DNA from: CAZEIW01 sp964512305
GTDB lineage: Bacteria > Pseudomonadota > Gammaproteobacteria > Burkholderiales > Burkholderiaceae_F
Direction: 5' to 3'
Assembly (NCBI GenBank): GCA_964512305.1
Contig: CAZEIW010000113.1
Coordinates: forward strand, 1 to 44,000
Length of the DNA: 44,000 bases
Shown here: positions 1 through 8,030 of the stretch, in pieces
Layout of the letters: every line of letters begins with the position of its first letter
How positions within the stretch are numbered: the stretch's first letter is position 1
Notes under the pieces: generated by a model
Databases searched by the model: none
What the model was told of the DNA's origin: nothing
Seen by the model: the letters and a program-made list of their open reading frames with translations, nothing else
Position numbers and translations under genes: made by a program

Positions 1-102
1 TTCAAGGTGCCGCGCAAGATCGTGCTGGTGCCCGAGATCCGCAAGGGTGCCACCGGCAAGCTGCAGAGGATCGGGCTGGCGCAGGCGCTGGGGCTGGCGT
101 AG
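1..102 (+). CDS. C-terminal end of an AMP-forming acyl-CoA synthetase (5' end outside window)
   Basis: The window opens inside a reading frame of 33 codons ending in TAG at 100-102. The peptide begins FKVPRKIVLV and contains KGATGKLQRIGLA, the classic C-terminal segment of ANL-superfamily acyl-CoA/acid-CoA ligases. The lysine in TGKLQR is the conserved catalytic lysine of the adenylation half-reaction. The substrate cannot be told from this fragment. It faces the next gene, an ADP-forming acyl-CoA ligase, tail to tail across a repeat element. Two acid-activating enzymes side by side may be coincidence or may reflect one catabolic theme. The family assignment is firm; the substrate is unknown. 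Confidence 0.85.
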   Translation, partial: FKVPRKIVLVPEIRKGATGKLQRIGLAQALGLA

Positions 103-150
103 ACGGCGGCGGCGCGACGAGCCCGCGGACGAAGTACGCTACCGGTCGCG

Positions 151-329
151 GCCCCGGGACTTCGCCCGGGCGATGACGCCTGCCACGGAGGACGCCAATC
201 GCATCGTCATGGCCGGGCTTGTCCCGGCCATCCACGTCGCCGCAGGAATAGGCGCCCGCGTTTCACACCGACCCTCGGGGCAGGCCCCTGAGGGCAGGCG
301 TGGATCCCCGGGACAAGCCCGGGGATGAC
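151..329 (-). repeat. Palindromic intergenic repeat, copy A (124-bp unit, reverse orientation)
   Basis: Two strong hairpins, at 211-229 (GGCCGGG/CCCGGCC arms around a 5-nt loop) and 305-325 (CCCGGG-centred), sit at the ends of a 124-bp unit spanning 206-329. The unit begins GTCAT and ends ATGAC. A degenerate third hairpin lies at 153-170, followed by GATGACGCCTG. The same unit occurs 2.6 times at 15346-15670 in the opposite orientation. Similar GTCATCCCCGGGCTTGTCCC-type repeats are widespread in alpha- and betaproteobacterial genomes. No coding function is seen. It fills the gap between two convergent genes and may also end transcription. Confidence 0.85.
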
Positions 330-354
330 TTCTTGGCGGGTCTGCTTCGTTTAC

Positions 355-2493
355 CTACCCCCGCGGCAGCAACCCCGCCCCACGCGCCCACTTGTACTTC
401 GCACCCAGCACCGCGACCGGGATCTCGGTCGAATAGGGATGCGCGGGAATGCCGTGGTCGTACAGGAACTCGGCGGCCTCCTCGACCTCGACGTCGCCCG
501 CGAGCGACGCCACGATGGGCTTTTCGATCCCGCGCGCGCGCATCTCCTGCACGACGTCGACCACCAGCCGGGCGAAGACCATCGGCGGCGTGATGATCGT
601 GTGCCAGTAGCCGAGGATGATCGCGTGCACTCGCGGGTCCTCCAGGCCGAGCCGGATCGTGTTCTTGTAAGTGGTGGGAGGCTCCCCCCCGGTGATGTCG
701 ACCGGATTGCCGGCCGCACCGAACGGCGGGATGAACTTGCGGAACGCCGCGTCGAGATCCGGCGGCATCGTCATCAGCGACAGGTCATTGTCGACGCAGG
801 CGTCCGACAGCAGGACGCCCGAGCCGCCCGCCCCGGTGATGATGACGACATTTTCCCCCTTCGGAGTAGGCAGCACCGGAATGCCGCGCGCGAACTCGAG
901 CAGGTCGCGCAGCGAGCGCGCGCGGATGACGCCCGACTGGCGGAACACGTCCTCGTAGATGCGGTCGTTCCCGGCCAGGGCGCCGGTGTGCGAACTGGCT
1001 GCGCGCGCGCCGAGGGCCGTGCGCCCCGCCTTCAGCACGACGACTGGCTTCTTGCGCGACACGCGCTTCGCGACCTCGGCGAAAGCGCGGCCGTCCTTCA
1101 GGTCTTCGCAGTGCTGCGCGATGATCTGCGTGTTGTCGTCCTGCTCGAAGAAGGTGAGCAGATCGTCCTCGTCGAGGTCGCTCTTGTTGCCGAGACCGAC
1201 AATCGCCGAAACGCCCATTTTCGCCGAGCGCGAGAAGCCGATGATCGCCATGCCGATGCCGCCCGACTGCGACGACAGCGCCGCCTTCCCCTTGACGTCG
1301 TACGCGGTGCAGAAGGTCGCGCACAGGTTCTTGGGCGTGTAGTAGAAGCCGTAGATGTTGGGACCCATCAGGCGGACGTTGTACTTGCGCCCGACCTCGA
1401 CGATCTCCTGCTGGCCCGCGACGTTCCCGGTCTCCGCGAAGCCGGACGGGATCAGCACGGCCCCGGGAATCTTCTTTTCGCCGACCTCGGTCAGCGCCTG
1501 GGCCACGAGCTTGGCGGGGATCGCGAACACCGCGAGATCGATGTCGCCCGGCACGTCCTTGACGCTCGCATAGGCCTTCTTGCCCATGATCTCGGTCGCC
1601 TTGGGGTGGATCGGATAGATCGCGCCGCGATAGCCGCCGTTGATCAGGTTCTTCATCACCGAATTGCCGATCTTGCCTTCCTCGCTCGACGCGCCGATCA
1701 CCGCCACCGAGTCGGGCTTCATGATGCGGTTCATCTGGCGGACGATCTCTTCCTGGCTCGGGCGGTAGCGAGGCGCCGGCGGGTTGAAGTCGACCACGAT
1801 CCGGACGTCGGCCGCGATTGCGCCCGTGTGCGTCGCGAAGACGGGGTTCAGGTCCATCTCCGCGATCTCGGGGAAATCGCTGACCAGCTGCGAGACCCGT
1901 TCGATCAGGCTTGCCAGCGCCTGACGGTCGACCGGCTGCGCACCGCGCACGCCCTTGAGGATCTGGGCCGCGGCAATGCTGTCGAGCATCGACAGCGCAT
2001 CGTCGTTCGACGCGGGCGCGAGGCGGAAGGTGATGTCCTTCAGGACCTCGACCAGCACGCCTCCCAGCCCGAACGCCACCAGCTTGCCGAACGACGGGTC
2101 GGTGACGGCGCCGATGATGACTTCCTGCCCGCCGCCGAGCATCTGCTGGATCTGAACGCCCAGCAGGTTGGCCTTCGGGTCGTACTTGCGGGCATTGGCC
2201 ATCAGGGTCGCGAAGGCCTTTTCGGCTTCCTCTGCGGTCTTGACGCCGACCATGACGCCGCCGGCCTCGGTCTTGTGGGAGATTTCCGGCGAGACGATCT
2301 TGAGCACGACCGGGAAGCCGATACTGGCCGCCAGCCGGGCGGTCTCCGCCGCCGATGTTGCCACGGCTTCCCGCGGCACCGCGATGCCGTAGGCATCGCA
2401 GACCAGCTTGCCCTCGGGCGCAGTCAGGTTCGAGCGCCGCTCCCGGCTCACCTGGTCGAGGATGCGCCTGACCGCAAGCTTGTCGTAGACCAT
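355..2493 (-). CDS. ADP-forming acyl-CoA ligase, fused subunits in beta-alpha order
   Basis: A 712-aa member of the acetate-CoA ligase (ADP-forming)/NDP-forming acyl-CoA synthetase family, which makes an acyl-CoA from acid, CoA and ATP through a phosphohistidine. Residues 1-230 form an ATP-grasp domain with the ISHKTEAGG loop (His73). Residues 255-390 are a CoA-binding Rossmann domain (SVAVIGASS). Residues 400-690 are the succinyl-CoA-ligase-like part with SSHTGALAG, His502 being the expected phosphorylated histidine. The ATP-grasp domain comes first, the reverse of the common alpha-beta fusion. The start is supported by CAGGAGG about 8 bases upstream. Its promoter carries the shared TTGAC-N4-GTCAA-like site, tying it to the porin, frc-like, ThDP-enzyme and antiporter genes. 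The substrate is inferred only from context: oxalate, formate or a 2-hydroxyacid. Confidence 0.9.
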   Translation of the reverse strand: MVYDKLAVRRILDQVSRERRSNLTAPEGKLVCDAYGIAVPREAVATSAAETARLAASIGFPVVLKIVSPEISHKTEAGGVMVGVKTAEEAEKAFATLMANARKYDPKANLLGVQIQQMLGGGQEVIIGAVTDPSFGKLVAFGLGGVLVEVLKDITFRLAPASNDDALSMLDSIAAAQILKGVRGAQPVDRQALASLIERVSQLVSDFPEIAEMDLNPVFATHTGAIAADVRIVVDFNPPAPRYRPSQEEIVRQMNRIMKPDSVAVIGASSEEGKIGNSVMKNLINGGYRGAIYPIHPKATEIMGKKAYASVKDVPGDIDLAVFAIPAKLVAQALTEVGEKKIPGAVLIPSGFAETGNVAGQQEIVEVGRKYNVRLMGPNIYGFYYTPKNLCATFCTAYDVKGKAALSSQSGGIGMAIIGFSRSAKMGVSAIVGLGNKSDLDEDDLLTFFEQDDNTQIIAQHCEDLKDGRAFAEVAKRVSRKKPVVVLKAGRTALGARAASSHTGALAGNDRIYEDVFRQSGVIRARSLRDLLEFARGIPVLPTPKGENVVIITGAGGSGVLLSDACVDNDLSLMTMPPDLDAAFRKFIPPFGAAGNPVDITGGEPPTTYKNTIRLGLEDPRVHAIILGYWHTIITPPMVFARLVVDVVQEMRARGIEKPIVASLAGDVEVEEAAEFLYDHGIPAHPYSTEIPVAVLGAKYKWARGAGLLPRG

Positions 2494-2611
2494 TGCAGTG
2501 CCTCCTGATCGAAGTCCATCGCGGCCGCCATGGCCGGCATCGGCGATTGTGCCCCCCGTATCGGCGGAAACAAGCGGCGCGCCGCGGGACGGAAACCTTC
2601 AGACGGCGCGT

Positions 2612-2653
2612 AGCATCGCGTGGGCCGGAAATTGACTCCATGACGGCAGTCAA
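2612..2653 (-). promoter_or_regulatory. Predicted Crp/Fnr-type class II promoter of the acyl-CoA ligase gene
   Basis: Read on the minus strand, the palindrome TTGACTGCCGTCAT (2653-2640, one mismatch in the distal arm) is followed 22 bases later by the weak -10 hexamer GATGCT (2617-2612). Palindrome centre and hexamer have the spacing of an activator centred at -41.5. The predicted transcript start is near 2605, giving a leader of about 112 nt. An extra TTGAC half-site lies at 2632-2636 on the plus strand. This is the weakest of the four sites and rests on its agreement with the others. Confidence 0.6.
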
Positions 2654-2720
2654 TTTTCCGCCCCGGACCCGGACGGGAGCGGGGGATTGGCGCCAAGTGG
2701 GCGATCGGGGGCGCTGGCCG

Positions 2721-2754
2721 AAAAAAAGGCGGTCGGCGCCCGGCGCCTCCCGCC
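2721..2754 (-). terminator. Intrinsic terminator of the porin gene
   Basis: On the minus strand a very GC-rich hairpin (2754-2728; outer arms GGCGG/CCGCC, inner self-complementary GGCGCC blocks) is followed directly by seven T residues (2727-2721). It lies 26 bases beyond the porin stop codon. This is the clearest rho-independent terminator in the window. Confidence 0.85.
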
Positions 2755-2780
2755 CCGCTGCAGCAGCCCGGGTTCCAGGG

Positions 2781-4367
2781 TCAGAACTTGTAATTCATCC
2801 CGATCGAGACGCCCTGCAGCCTGCCACCGGCAAAGCAGTGCGGACCGACGCTGTTGCTGTCGACCACGCCGCCATTGGCGAGGTCGAAAGCGGCCAGCTG
2901 GCTCGCATCGTGACAGTCGGTCGTCACGGCGCGCCCGCCCGCGCCGAGGTCGTAATGCGCGGCCGGGTGGTTGGCGGTCATCGCCCAGTCCGCATACCAC
3001 GACGTCTGCTTGTCCAACATGTGCCTGAACATCAGCGTGTACATGTTGGCCGCGTTGTCCGGATTGGCGCCACCGCTCGTGTTGTGCTGGCCCGGGTCGC
3101 CCGGCGTCGGGAACGCATGCGCCCAGCCGGCGCTCACGCTGTTCTTCGACGACAGCATCTGCGTGATTGCGAGCCAGGTGCCGTTGCGCGTGCGCTCGTT
3201 CTGGTAGTCGAGGTACGCGGGAACGCCTCTTCTCAGTTTCTCGAAGATGGCGCTGACAGTGGTTCCGGTCGGAAGCGCGTACTGGACCCCTACCTTCGTC
3301 CCTGTCTCGTCGGCGATGTCGTTCGGGTCGCCCTGGACATCCCCGGCTGGGGTGGTCGGGAATCCGATGGTATCGCTGGTCCGATTGACCCCCTTGTGCA
3401 CTTCGTACGCGGCGGTGAGGTACAGGGGGCCGCCCTGGTAGCCGACGCTCGCGCTGACAACCGTCCCGAACGCCCCGTCGTTGCACGACGGCGGCAGCGC
3501 GCCGCTGCCGGGGGCGTTTCCGCCCGCGCAGCTCGACTCGCCGGCCGCGATGTTGCTGTTGTCCGGCGACCGGTTCTGCCCCGGCGAGTACAGGAGGTTG
3601 AACGTGACGCCTTCGTACGACGGCGAGTCGTACCAGATCGAATGGTCGAGGCGGGTGCCGAACTCGACGCGGTTGTCCCCCCCGCTGTTTCCCATCACGA
3701 CCGAGTAGTCGCCGATCATCCCCGAGAACGGATTCATCCGTGCCGTCGAGTTCTTGTAAGGGGCATCGGACTTGCCGATCTTCAGCGCGCCCCAGCTCTT
3801 CCCGCCCAGTCCGAGATAGCTGTTACGCGAGGTGAGCGCGCCCTTGACCACCGTGTCGTTGTTGGAGCCCGAATTGACCGTACCCGCAGTAGCCGCGATG
3901 TCGACCTGCGTTTCGAGCTGGAGCAGTACGTCGAGGTCCGGCGCGATCTCGTGCGTGGCCCGAATCCCGAGGTACGAAAGGTTGGTCGAGATCGCGGGCA
4001 GCCACCCCATCCGGCCCTGCGGCGACCCGCCGTTCTGGTAGAAGCCCTGGAGCCCCTTGGTCGTATCGTCGATCGACAGGTCGATGTTGCCGTAGATCGT
4101 GAACTTCTTCAGGAATTCCTCGGTCTTCGACGGCCCCTTCTCCCGTGCCTCCTTCTCGCGCTGCTCCTCCTTGGCTGCGGCGGCCTCCTGTTTCGCCGAC
4201 AGCTCCTCGATCCGCTTCATCAAATCGTTGACCTGCTGCTTGAGGGTATCGATCTGTTGCCGGGCATCACCCGCTTCGTCCGCGCGCACGGCAGTGCAGC
4301 ACACGCCGGCGAAGGCGGAAAAAGCCAACATGCAGGCGACATTCAACCGCTTCCGGGCAAATCTCAT
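2781..4367 (-). CDS. Outer-membrane porin with N-terminal coiled coil
   Basis: A 528-aa protein starting MRFARKRLNVACML. A signal peptide probably ends at AVRA (about residue 29). It is followed by a charged heptad-rich stretch (about 32-75, IDTLKQQVNDLMKRIEEL) predicted to form a coiled coil. The rest is the Gram-negative trimeric porin type: IYGNIDLSID at the start of the barrel, alternating beta-strand patterns (SYLGLGGKSWGALKIGKSD, typical of betaproteobacterial OmpC-like porins), and a terminal phenylalanine in MNYKF. The start was chosen at 4367 because AAGGAGG lies just upstream and a signal peptide follows; a longer in-frame start at 4511 has neither. Its promoter carries the shared palindrome, so it probably admits the substrate of the neighbouring pathway. 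Substrate specificity is not readable. Confidence 0.88.
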   Translation of the reverse strand: MRFARKRLNVACMLAFSAFAGVCCTAVRADEAGDARQQIDTLKQQVNDLMKRIEELSAKQEAAAAKEEQREKEAREKGPSKTEEFLKKFTIYGNIDLSIDDTTKGLQGFYQNGGSPQGRMGWLPAISTNLSYLGIRATHEIAPDLDVLLQLETQVDIAATAGTVNSGSNNDTVVKGALTSRNSYLGLGGKSWGALKIGKSDAPYKNSTARMNPFSGMIGDYSVVMGNSGGDNRVEFGTRLDHSIWYDSPSYEGVTFNLLYSPGQNRSPDNSNIAAGESSCAGGNAPGSGALPPSCNDGAFGTVVSASVGYQGGPLYLTAAYEVHKGVNRTSDTIGFPTTPAGDVQGDPNDIADETGTKVGVQYALPTGTTVSAIFEKLRRGVPAYLDYQNERTRNGTWLAITQMLSSKNSVSAGWAHAFPTPGDPGQHNTSGGANPDNAANMYTLMFRHMLDKQTSWYADWAMTANHPAAHYDLGAGGRAVTTDCHDASQLAAFDLANGGVVDSNSVGPHCFAGGRLQGVSIGMNYKF

Positions 4368-4718
4368 CGGTGTTGCCTCCTTGCTGAGTAGTAGCCGCAC
4401 CGGACTGTCGGGGTTCTTGTCCGCGGCCACCTGATGCCCAGCTGCCGCAGCATGTCGGGACATCGCGAATCCGGGCCGGGTCGGTGCAGCGACCCTTATA
4501 GGAACCGGCAACCACGCGGTCCTTGACGGCAGTCAAGATTTGCAATTTGCGCACAGATCGCGCGGTCGAGGTCGCGTGCGAAGACGCGAAGCGGGAAGAC
4601 GCGTCTCGACGCCGCCCGGCGCAGGCCGTCCGTCGACGCAGGCTCAGATTTGCTTAGGGTTTAGTACTTAGTTCCGTCGCGTCGGAATCCCATGCCCGCG
4701 ACGCAACGACGAGGGCGG
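4368..4718. other. 351-bp intergenic region between porin and CoA-transferase genes
   Basis: It holds the porin leader (about 4368-4488) and the Crp/Fnr-type promoter (4495-4536). From 4537 to 4718, behind the CoA-transferase stop codon, I see no gene. There is only an AT-richer patch near 4646-4672 and a weak inverted repeat TGCGTCG/CGACGCG near 4677-4705, not convincing as a terminator because no T-run follows. Confidence 0.6.
4495..4536 (-). promoter_or_regulatory. Predicted Crp/Fnr-type class II promoter of the porin gene
   Basis: A perfect 14-bp palindrome TTGACTGCCGTCAA (4536-4523, minus strand) is followed 22 bases later by TATAAG (4500-4495), a five-of-six match to the -10 consensus. 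No -35 element is visible, as expected for an activator-dependent promoter with the activator centred at -41.5. The predicted start is near 4488 with a leader of about 121 nt. This is the best formed of the four sites. Confidence 0.75.
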
Positions 4719-6002
4719 TCACCCCGCCTTCCGCGACCCCTGGCCGCTGCCCTGCGGCGCATCCCTGCTGAACGCGCCCGCCTCCCTGAGCGAGCGGATC
4801 TGCGCGTCGCCGTATTGCAGCACTTCGCGCAGGATCTCGTCGGTATGCTCGCCCAGCAGCGGCGAGCGCTCGATCTCGACGGACGAATCGGACAGCTTGA
4901 TCGGCATGCCGACGTTGTACCACTTGCCGCGTTGCGGATGATCGAGCTCGACGATCATCTGCCGCAGCTTCACATGCTCGTCGGCGACCAGATCGTCGGT
5001 ACCGAGGATGGGACCGCATGGCACGTCGATCTCGTTGAGGAGATTCATCAGTTCCCACTTGGTGTGGTTCGACGCGAATTCCTCGAGCAGGCGCCACATC
5101 TCGCCCTGGTTGCTGCGCCGGTTCTGGATCGTCGCGAAGCGCTCATCGGCAGCGAGCGCCTCGCCGCCGACGCGGCGCGCGAGCGCATCCCACACCGCCT
5201 CCTGCACAACCACGTAGAGATAATCGTTGGGGCCGCCGGGCTTGCACCGGATCGCATTTCCGAGCTGTCCGCCCCCGGAATCGTTGCCGGCGCGCGGGGT
5301 GGCCTTGAGGCCTTCGGTCGGCTTCGAGTACTCGGCCAGGCCGCCGTGCCACAGGCGCTGGTGGTCGCGGAACTTGACGCGGCAAAGGTTCATCACCCCG
5401 TCCATCATCGCGACCTCGACGTACTGGCCCTGGCCGGTGCGGTTGCGCTGATGCAGCGCGGCCAGGATGCCGATCGCGACGTGCAGGCCGGTGCCGGAGT
5501 CGCCGATCTGGGCCCCGGTCACCAGCGGAGGCCCGTCGGAAAACCCGGTCGTGCTCATCGACCCGCCCATTGCCTGCGCGACGTTCTCGTAGGCCTTGAA
5601 GTCGGCATACGGCCCCGAGCTGCCGAAGCCCTTGATCGAGGCCAGCACGATCGCAGGGTTGAGCGCGTGGATCTTCTCCCACGTGAAGCCGAGGCGGTCG
5701 AGCACGCCCGGCCCGAAGTTCTCCATTACCACGTCGCATTTGCCCAGCAGGGCGACGAACAGATCCTTCCCGGCCGGATTCTTCATGTTCACGGTGATCG
5801 ACCGCTTGTTGCAGTTGAGCATCGTGAAATACAGGCTGTCCGCGTTGGGCACGTCGCGCAGCTGGCCGCGCGTGACGTCGCCGGTCGGCGGCTCGAGCTT
5901 GATCACGTCGGCGCCGAGCCACGCGAGCAGCTGCGATGACGTCGGGCCGGCCTGGACGTGCGTCATGTCCAGGATCCGTATGCCCGAAAGTGCCTTGTCC
6001 AT
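4719..6002 (-). CDS. frc: Formyl-CoA:oxalate CoA-transferase-like enzyme (CaiB/BaiF family)
   Basis: A 427-aa class III CoA-transferase. The family moves CoA between carboxylic acids through an aspartyl-CoA anhydride. It matches E. coli YfdW/FRC at many points: LAWLGADVIKLEPP, GDVTRGQLRD, MLNCNKRSI, KAYENVAQAMGG, DGPPLVTGAQIGDSGTG and MNLCRVKFRDHQRL. Asp168 in GDSGTG is the expected nucleophile, and a glycine-rich loop (GGGQLG) is present. The start at 6002 (MDKALSGIRI) is preferred over an in-frame ATG at 6041 because it aligns with FRC and has AGGAA upstream. It lies 57 bp behind the ThDP enzyme gene and is very likely co-transcribed. It probably takes formyl-CoA, the lyase/decarboxylase product, and re-charges the substrate acid. 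Whether that acid is oxalate or a 2-hydroxyacid is open. Confidence 0.88.
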   Translation of the reverse strand: MDKALSGIRILDMTHVQAGPTSSQLLAWLGADVIKLEPPTGDVTRGQLRDVPNADSLYFTMLNCNKRSITVNMKNPAGKDLFVALLGKCDVVMENFGPGVLDRLGFTWEKIHALNPAIVLASIKGFGSSGPYADFKAYENVAQAMGGSMSTTGFSDGPPLVTGAQIGDSGTGLHVAIGILAALHQRNRTGQGQYVEVAMMDGVMNLCRVKFRDHQRLWHGGLAEYSKPTEGLKATPRAGNDSGGGQLGNAIRCKPGGPNDYLYVVVQEAVWDALARRVGGEALAADERFATIQNRRSNQGEMWRLLEEFASNHTKWELMNLLNEIDVPCGPILGTDDLVADEHVKLRQMIVELDHPQRGKWYNVGMPIKLSDSSVEIERSPLLGEHTDEILREVLQYGDAQIRSLREAGAFSRDAPQGSGQGSRKAG

Positions 6003-6059
6003 CAACGGTTTCCTATCTGGTCGGCTGCGAGGGGCCGTCATCTGTCCCCTTCATCAACC

Positions 6060-7793
6060 TCACTTGTACATCGTCTGGTTGGTCGTGCCGCTCGAGTAGA
6101 CGTCGCGGTTGATCACCACGTCGACGAGCGCGGGCCGCCCCGATTCGCGCGCCTTCTCCAGGGCCGGCCGGATCTGGTCGGGCTGCGTGACGCGCAAGCC
6201 GACACCGCCCATCGCCTCTGCGAAGCGGTCGAAGCGGACATCGGCCAGCACGTTGGCGGCGTCGCCGCGTCCCGGGTACTTGCGCTCCTGGCCATAGCGG
6301 ATCTGGTTCCACGACGCATTGTTGCCGACGACGCCGACGAAGGGCAACTTGTTGCGGACCATCGTTTCGAAGTCGAATCCGGTCAGGCCGAAGGCCCCGT
6401 CGCCGAACAGGACCACGACGTCGCGCTGCGGCTGCGTCAGCTTGGAGGCCATCGCGAAGCCGGTGCCCACGCCGAGCGTGCCGAGAGGGCCGGGGTCCAT
6501 CCAGCCGCCCGGCTTGTGCGGGCGCACGATCGATCCCGAGAACGTGACGACGTCGCCGCCGTCGCCGATGTAGACGGTGTCGTCGAGCAGGAACTGGTCG
6601 ATCTCGTGACACAGCCGTACCGGATGGATGGGCACCTCGTTCGCCTCGATGATGCGGCGGTTCTTCTGGCTCGTCTGCTCCTCTTCGTCGCGCAGGAGCT
6701 TGATGAACGGGTCGTGCCGGCGCCCGGCATCGCCCTTCGAGGCGTCGCACAGCGCGTTGACCACCGTTCGGATATTTCCGACCAACCCATAGTCGAAGTC
6801 CCGGTTGTAGCCGACGTTGCGGTAGTCCATGTCCAGGATCACGATCCTGGCCTTTGCGCTCAGGCGGCGGCCGTAGCCCATCCGGAAGTCGAGAGGCGTG
6901 CCGACCAGCATGATGACGTCGGCCTGGTCGAAGGCCGTCTTGCGCGAAGGCATGAAGTTGTACGGGTGGCTGCGCGGCAGCGTGCCGCGGGCCGCGCCAT
7001 TCACGTAGACGGGGATGTTGAAGTGACGCGCAAAGCGGTCGACCGCGTCGTGCGCGCGGCAGGTGCGCGTCTGGGTTCCGAACAGCGCGACCGGTCGCTC
7101 GGCGCGGGCGATCAGCTCGGCGACCTCGGCCACCGCATTGGGGTCCCCCATGAGCTCGGGGACCGGGCTGCCGCCGGCGCCCCGCACCCGGAAGTTCTTC
7201 GGTATGCGGACCTTCGAGGCGTCGGTCTTGCCGTCGAGGACGTCGTGCGGGATCTCGAGGTAAGCGGGCCCCGGCGCGCCATTCCACATCTCGCGCAGCG
7301 CCTGGCCCATCATCTCGGCGCAGCGTTCGGTCGTCATCACCGTCGAGGCGAATTTCGAGATGGGCGCCATCATGGGCACGTGCGGCAGGTCTTGCAGCGC
7401 ACCCATCCGGTACTGCTTCAGCGGTCCGCCGCCGCCGATCAGCAGCATCGGGCTCTCGGCACGGAAGGCGTTGGCGAGGCCGGTGACCGCATCGGTGGTG
7501 CCGGGGCCCGCGGTGACGACAGCGCACCCGATGCCGGTGATGCGGGCCACCCCGTCGGCGGCGTGCGCGGCCACCTGCTCGTGCCGGACGTCGATGAGTT
7601 GGATACCTTCGTCCAGGGCACCGTTGTAGATGTCGATGATGTGGCCGCCCGAAATCGTGAAGATGTGCCGGATGCCCTCCTGCTTGAGCATCCTGGCCAC
7701 GATCTGTCCGCCGCTGATCAACTCCGGCGCTGCCGCGCCGGGTGGCGGCGCGGTCGGGGATTGGGGGGCTTGCGTGTCAGTGACGGTCCCCAT
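6060..7793 (-). CDS. ThDP-dependent lyase/decarboxylase (oxalyl-CoA decarboxylase or 2-hydroxyacyl-CoA lyase-like)
   Basis: A 577-aa three-domain thiamine-diphosphate enzyme of the acetolactate synthase superfamily. Glu72 in DVRHEQVAAHAADG is the cofactor-activating glutamate. GDGAFGLTG (464-472) to VVGNN (488-492) is the Mg/ThDP-binding motif. Next to an FRC-like gene one expects oxalyl-CoA decarboxylase. However, this protein lacks the OXC signatures SAPGFLNG (here TAGPGTTD at 94-101) and GIYRGDG (here NASWNQIRYG), so it is at best a distant functional analogue. The alternative is a 2-hydroxyacyl-CoA lyase that cleaves a 2-hydroxyacyl-CoA to formyl-CoA and an aldehyde or ketone. The start is supported by CGGAG upstream. 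It is the first gene of an operon with the CoA-transferase and has its own Crp/Fnr-type promoter. The superfamily is certain; the reaction is inferred. Confidence 0.82.
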   Translation of the reverse strand: MGTVTDTQAPQSPTAPPPGAAAPELISGGQIVARMLKQEGIRHIFTISGGHIIDIYNGALDEGIQLIDVRHEQVAAHAADGVARITGIGCAVVTAGPGTTDAVTGLANAFRAESPMLLIGGGGPLKQYRMGALQDLPHVPMMAPISKFASTVMTTERCAEMMGQALREMWNGAPGPAYLEIPHDVLDGKTDASKVRIPKNFRVRGAGGSPVPELMGDPNAVAEVAELIARAERPVALFGTQTRTCRAHDAVDRFARHFNIPVYVNGAARGTLPRSHPYNFMPSRKTAFDQADVIMLVGTPLDFRMGYGRRLSAKARIVILDMDYRNVGYNRDFDYGLVGNIRTVVNALCDASKGDAGRRHDPFIKLLRDEEEQTSQKNRRIIEANEVPIHPVRLCHEIDQFLLDDTVYIGDGGDVVTFSGSIVRPHKPGGWMDPGPLGTLGVGTGFAMASKLTQPQRDVVVLFGDGAFGLTGFDFETMVRNKLPFVGVVGNNASWNQIRYGQERKYPGRGDAANVLADVRFDRFAEAMGGVGLRVTQPDQIRPALEKARESGRPALVDVVINRDVYSSGTTNQTMYK

Positions 7794-7937
7794 GGGCGGC
7801 TCCGTAGGTTGTTGGCACGGCTCTTAAGCAATGACGCTCGTCAGGATGCTACGTTGCGCCGCGTGATGCCGGCGCAGGGCTCGGGAGGGATCGGGGGGCG
7901 GGAATCGGCGCGATTAACAAGGATTCTTTTCCAGACT

Positions 7938-7979
7938 ACGATATTGATCAGGGTTGGCCATGTCCTTGACCGCTGTCAA
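7938..7979 (-). promoter_or_regulatory. Predicted Crp/Fnr-type class II promoter of the ThDP enzyme/CoA-transferase operon
   Basis: On the minus strand the perfect palindrome TTGACAGCGGTCAA (7979-7966) is followed 22 bases later by TATCGT (7943-7938), a four-of-six match to the -10 consensus with the same spacing as at the other sites. The predicted start is near 7931 and the leader about 138 nt. The same palindrome also faces the divergent regulator gene. Confidence 0.7.
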
Positions 7980-7986
7980 TTATCAT
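7966..7986 (+). promoter_or_regulatory. Same palindrome, arranged for autorepression of the regulator gene
   Basis: Read towards the regulator gene, the palindrome (7966-7979) is followed after one base by TATCAT (7981-7986), a good -10 element, so the bound protein would lie over the promoter spacer. No -10 is found at the class II distance on this strand. This suggests activation of the enzyme operon and repression of the regulator from one site. It is inference from geometry only. Confidence 0.45.
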
Positions 7987-8030
7987 CCGAGCCCGGCAAG
8001 GCGCCGTCGGGCGTCACCGCCCCGAGGCCG

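Noticed and set aside
325..2508. 727-codon open frame on the plus strand opposite the acyl-CoA ligase gene
   Set aside because: It mirrors the real gene; its composition is Arg/Asp/His-rich without any domain, as expected for antisense frames at this GC content.
5958..8030. Long N-terminal extension in frame with the Crp/Fnr regulator
   Set aside because: It runs opposite to the ThDP enzyme gene and has no domain; the regulator's family-typical length begins at 8031 with a ribosome-binding site.
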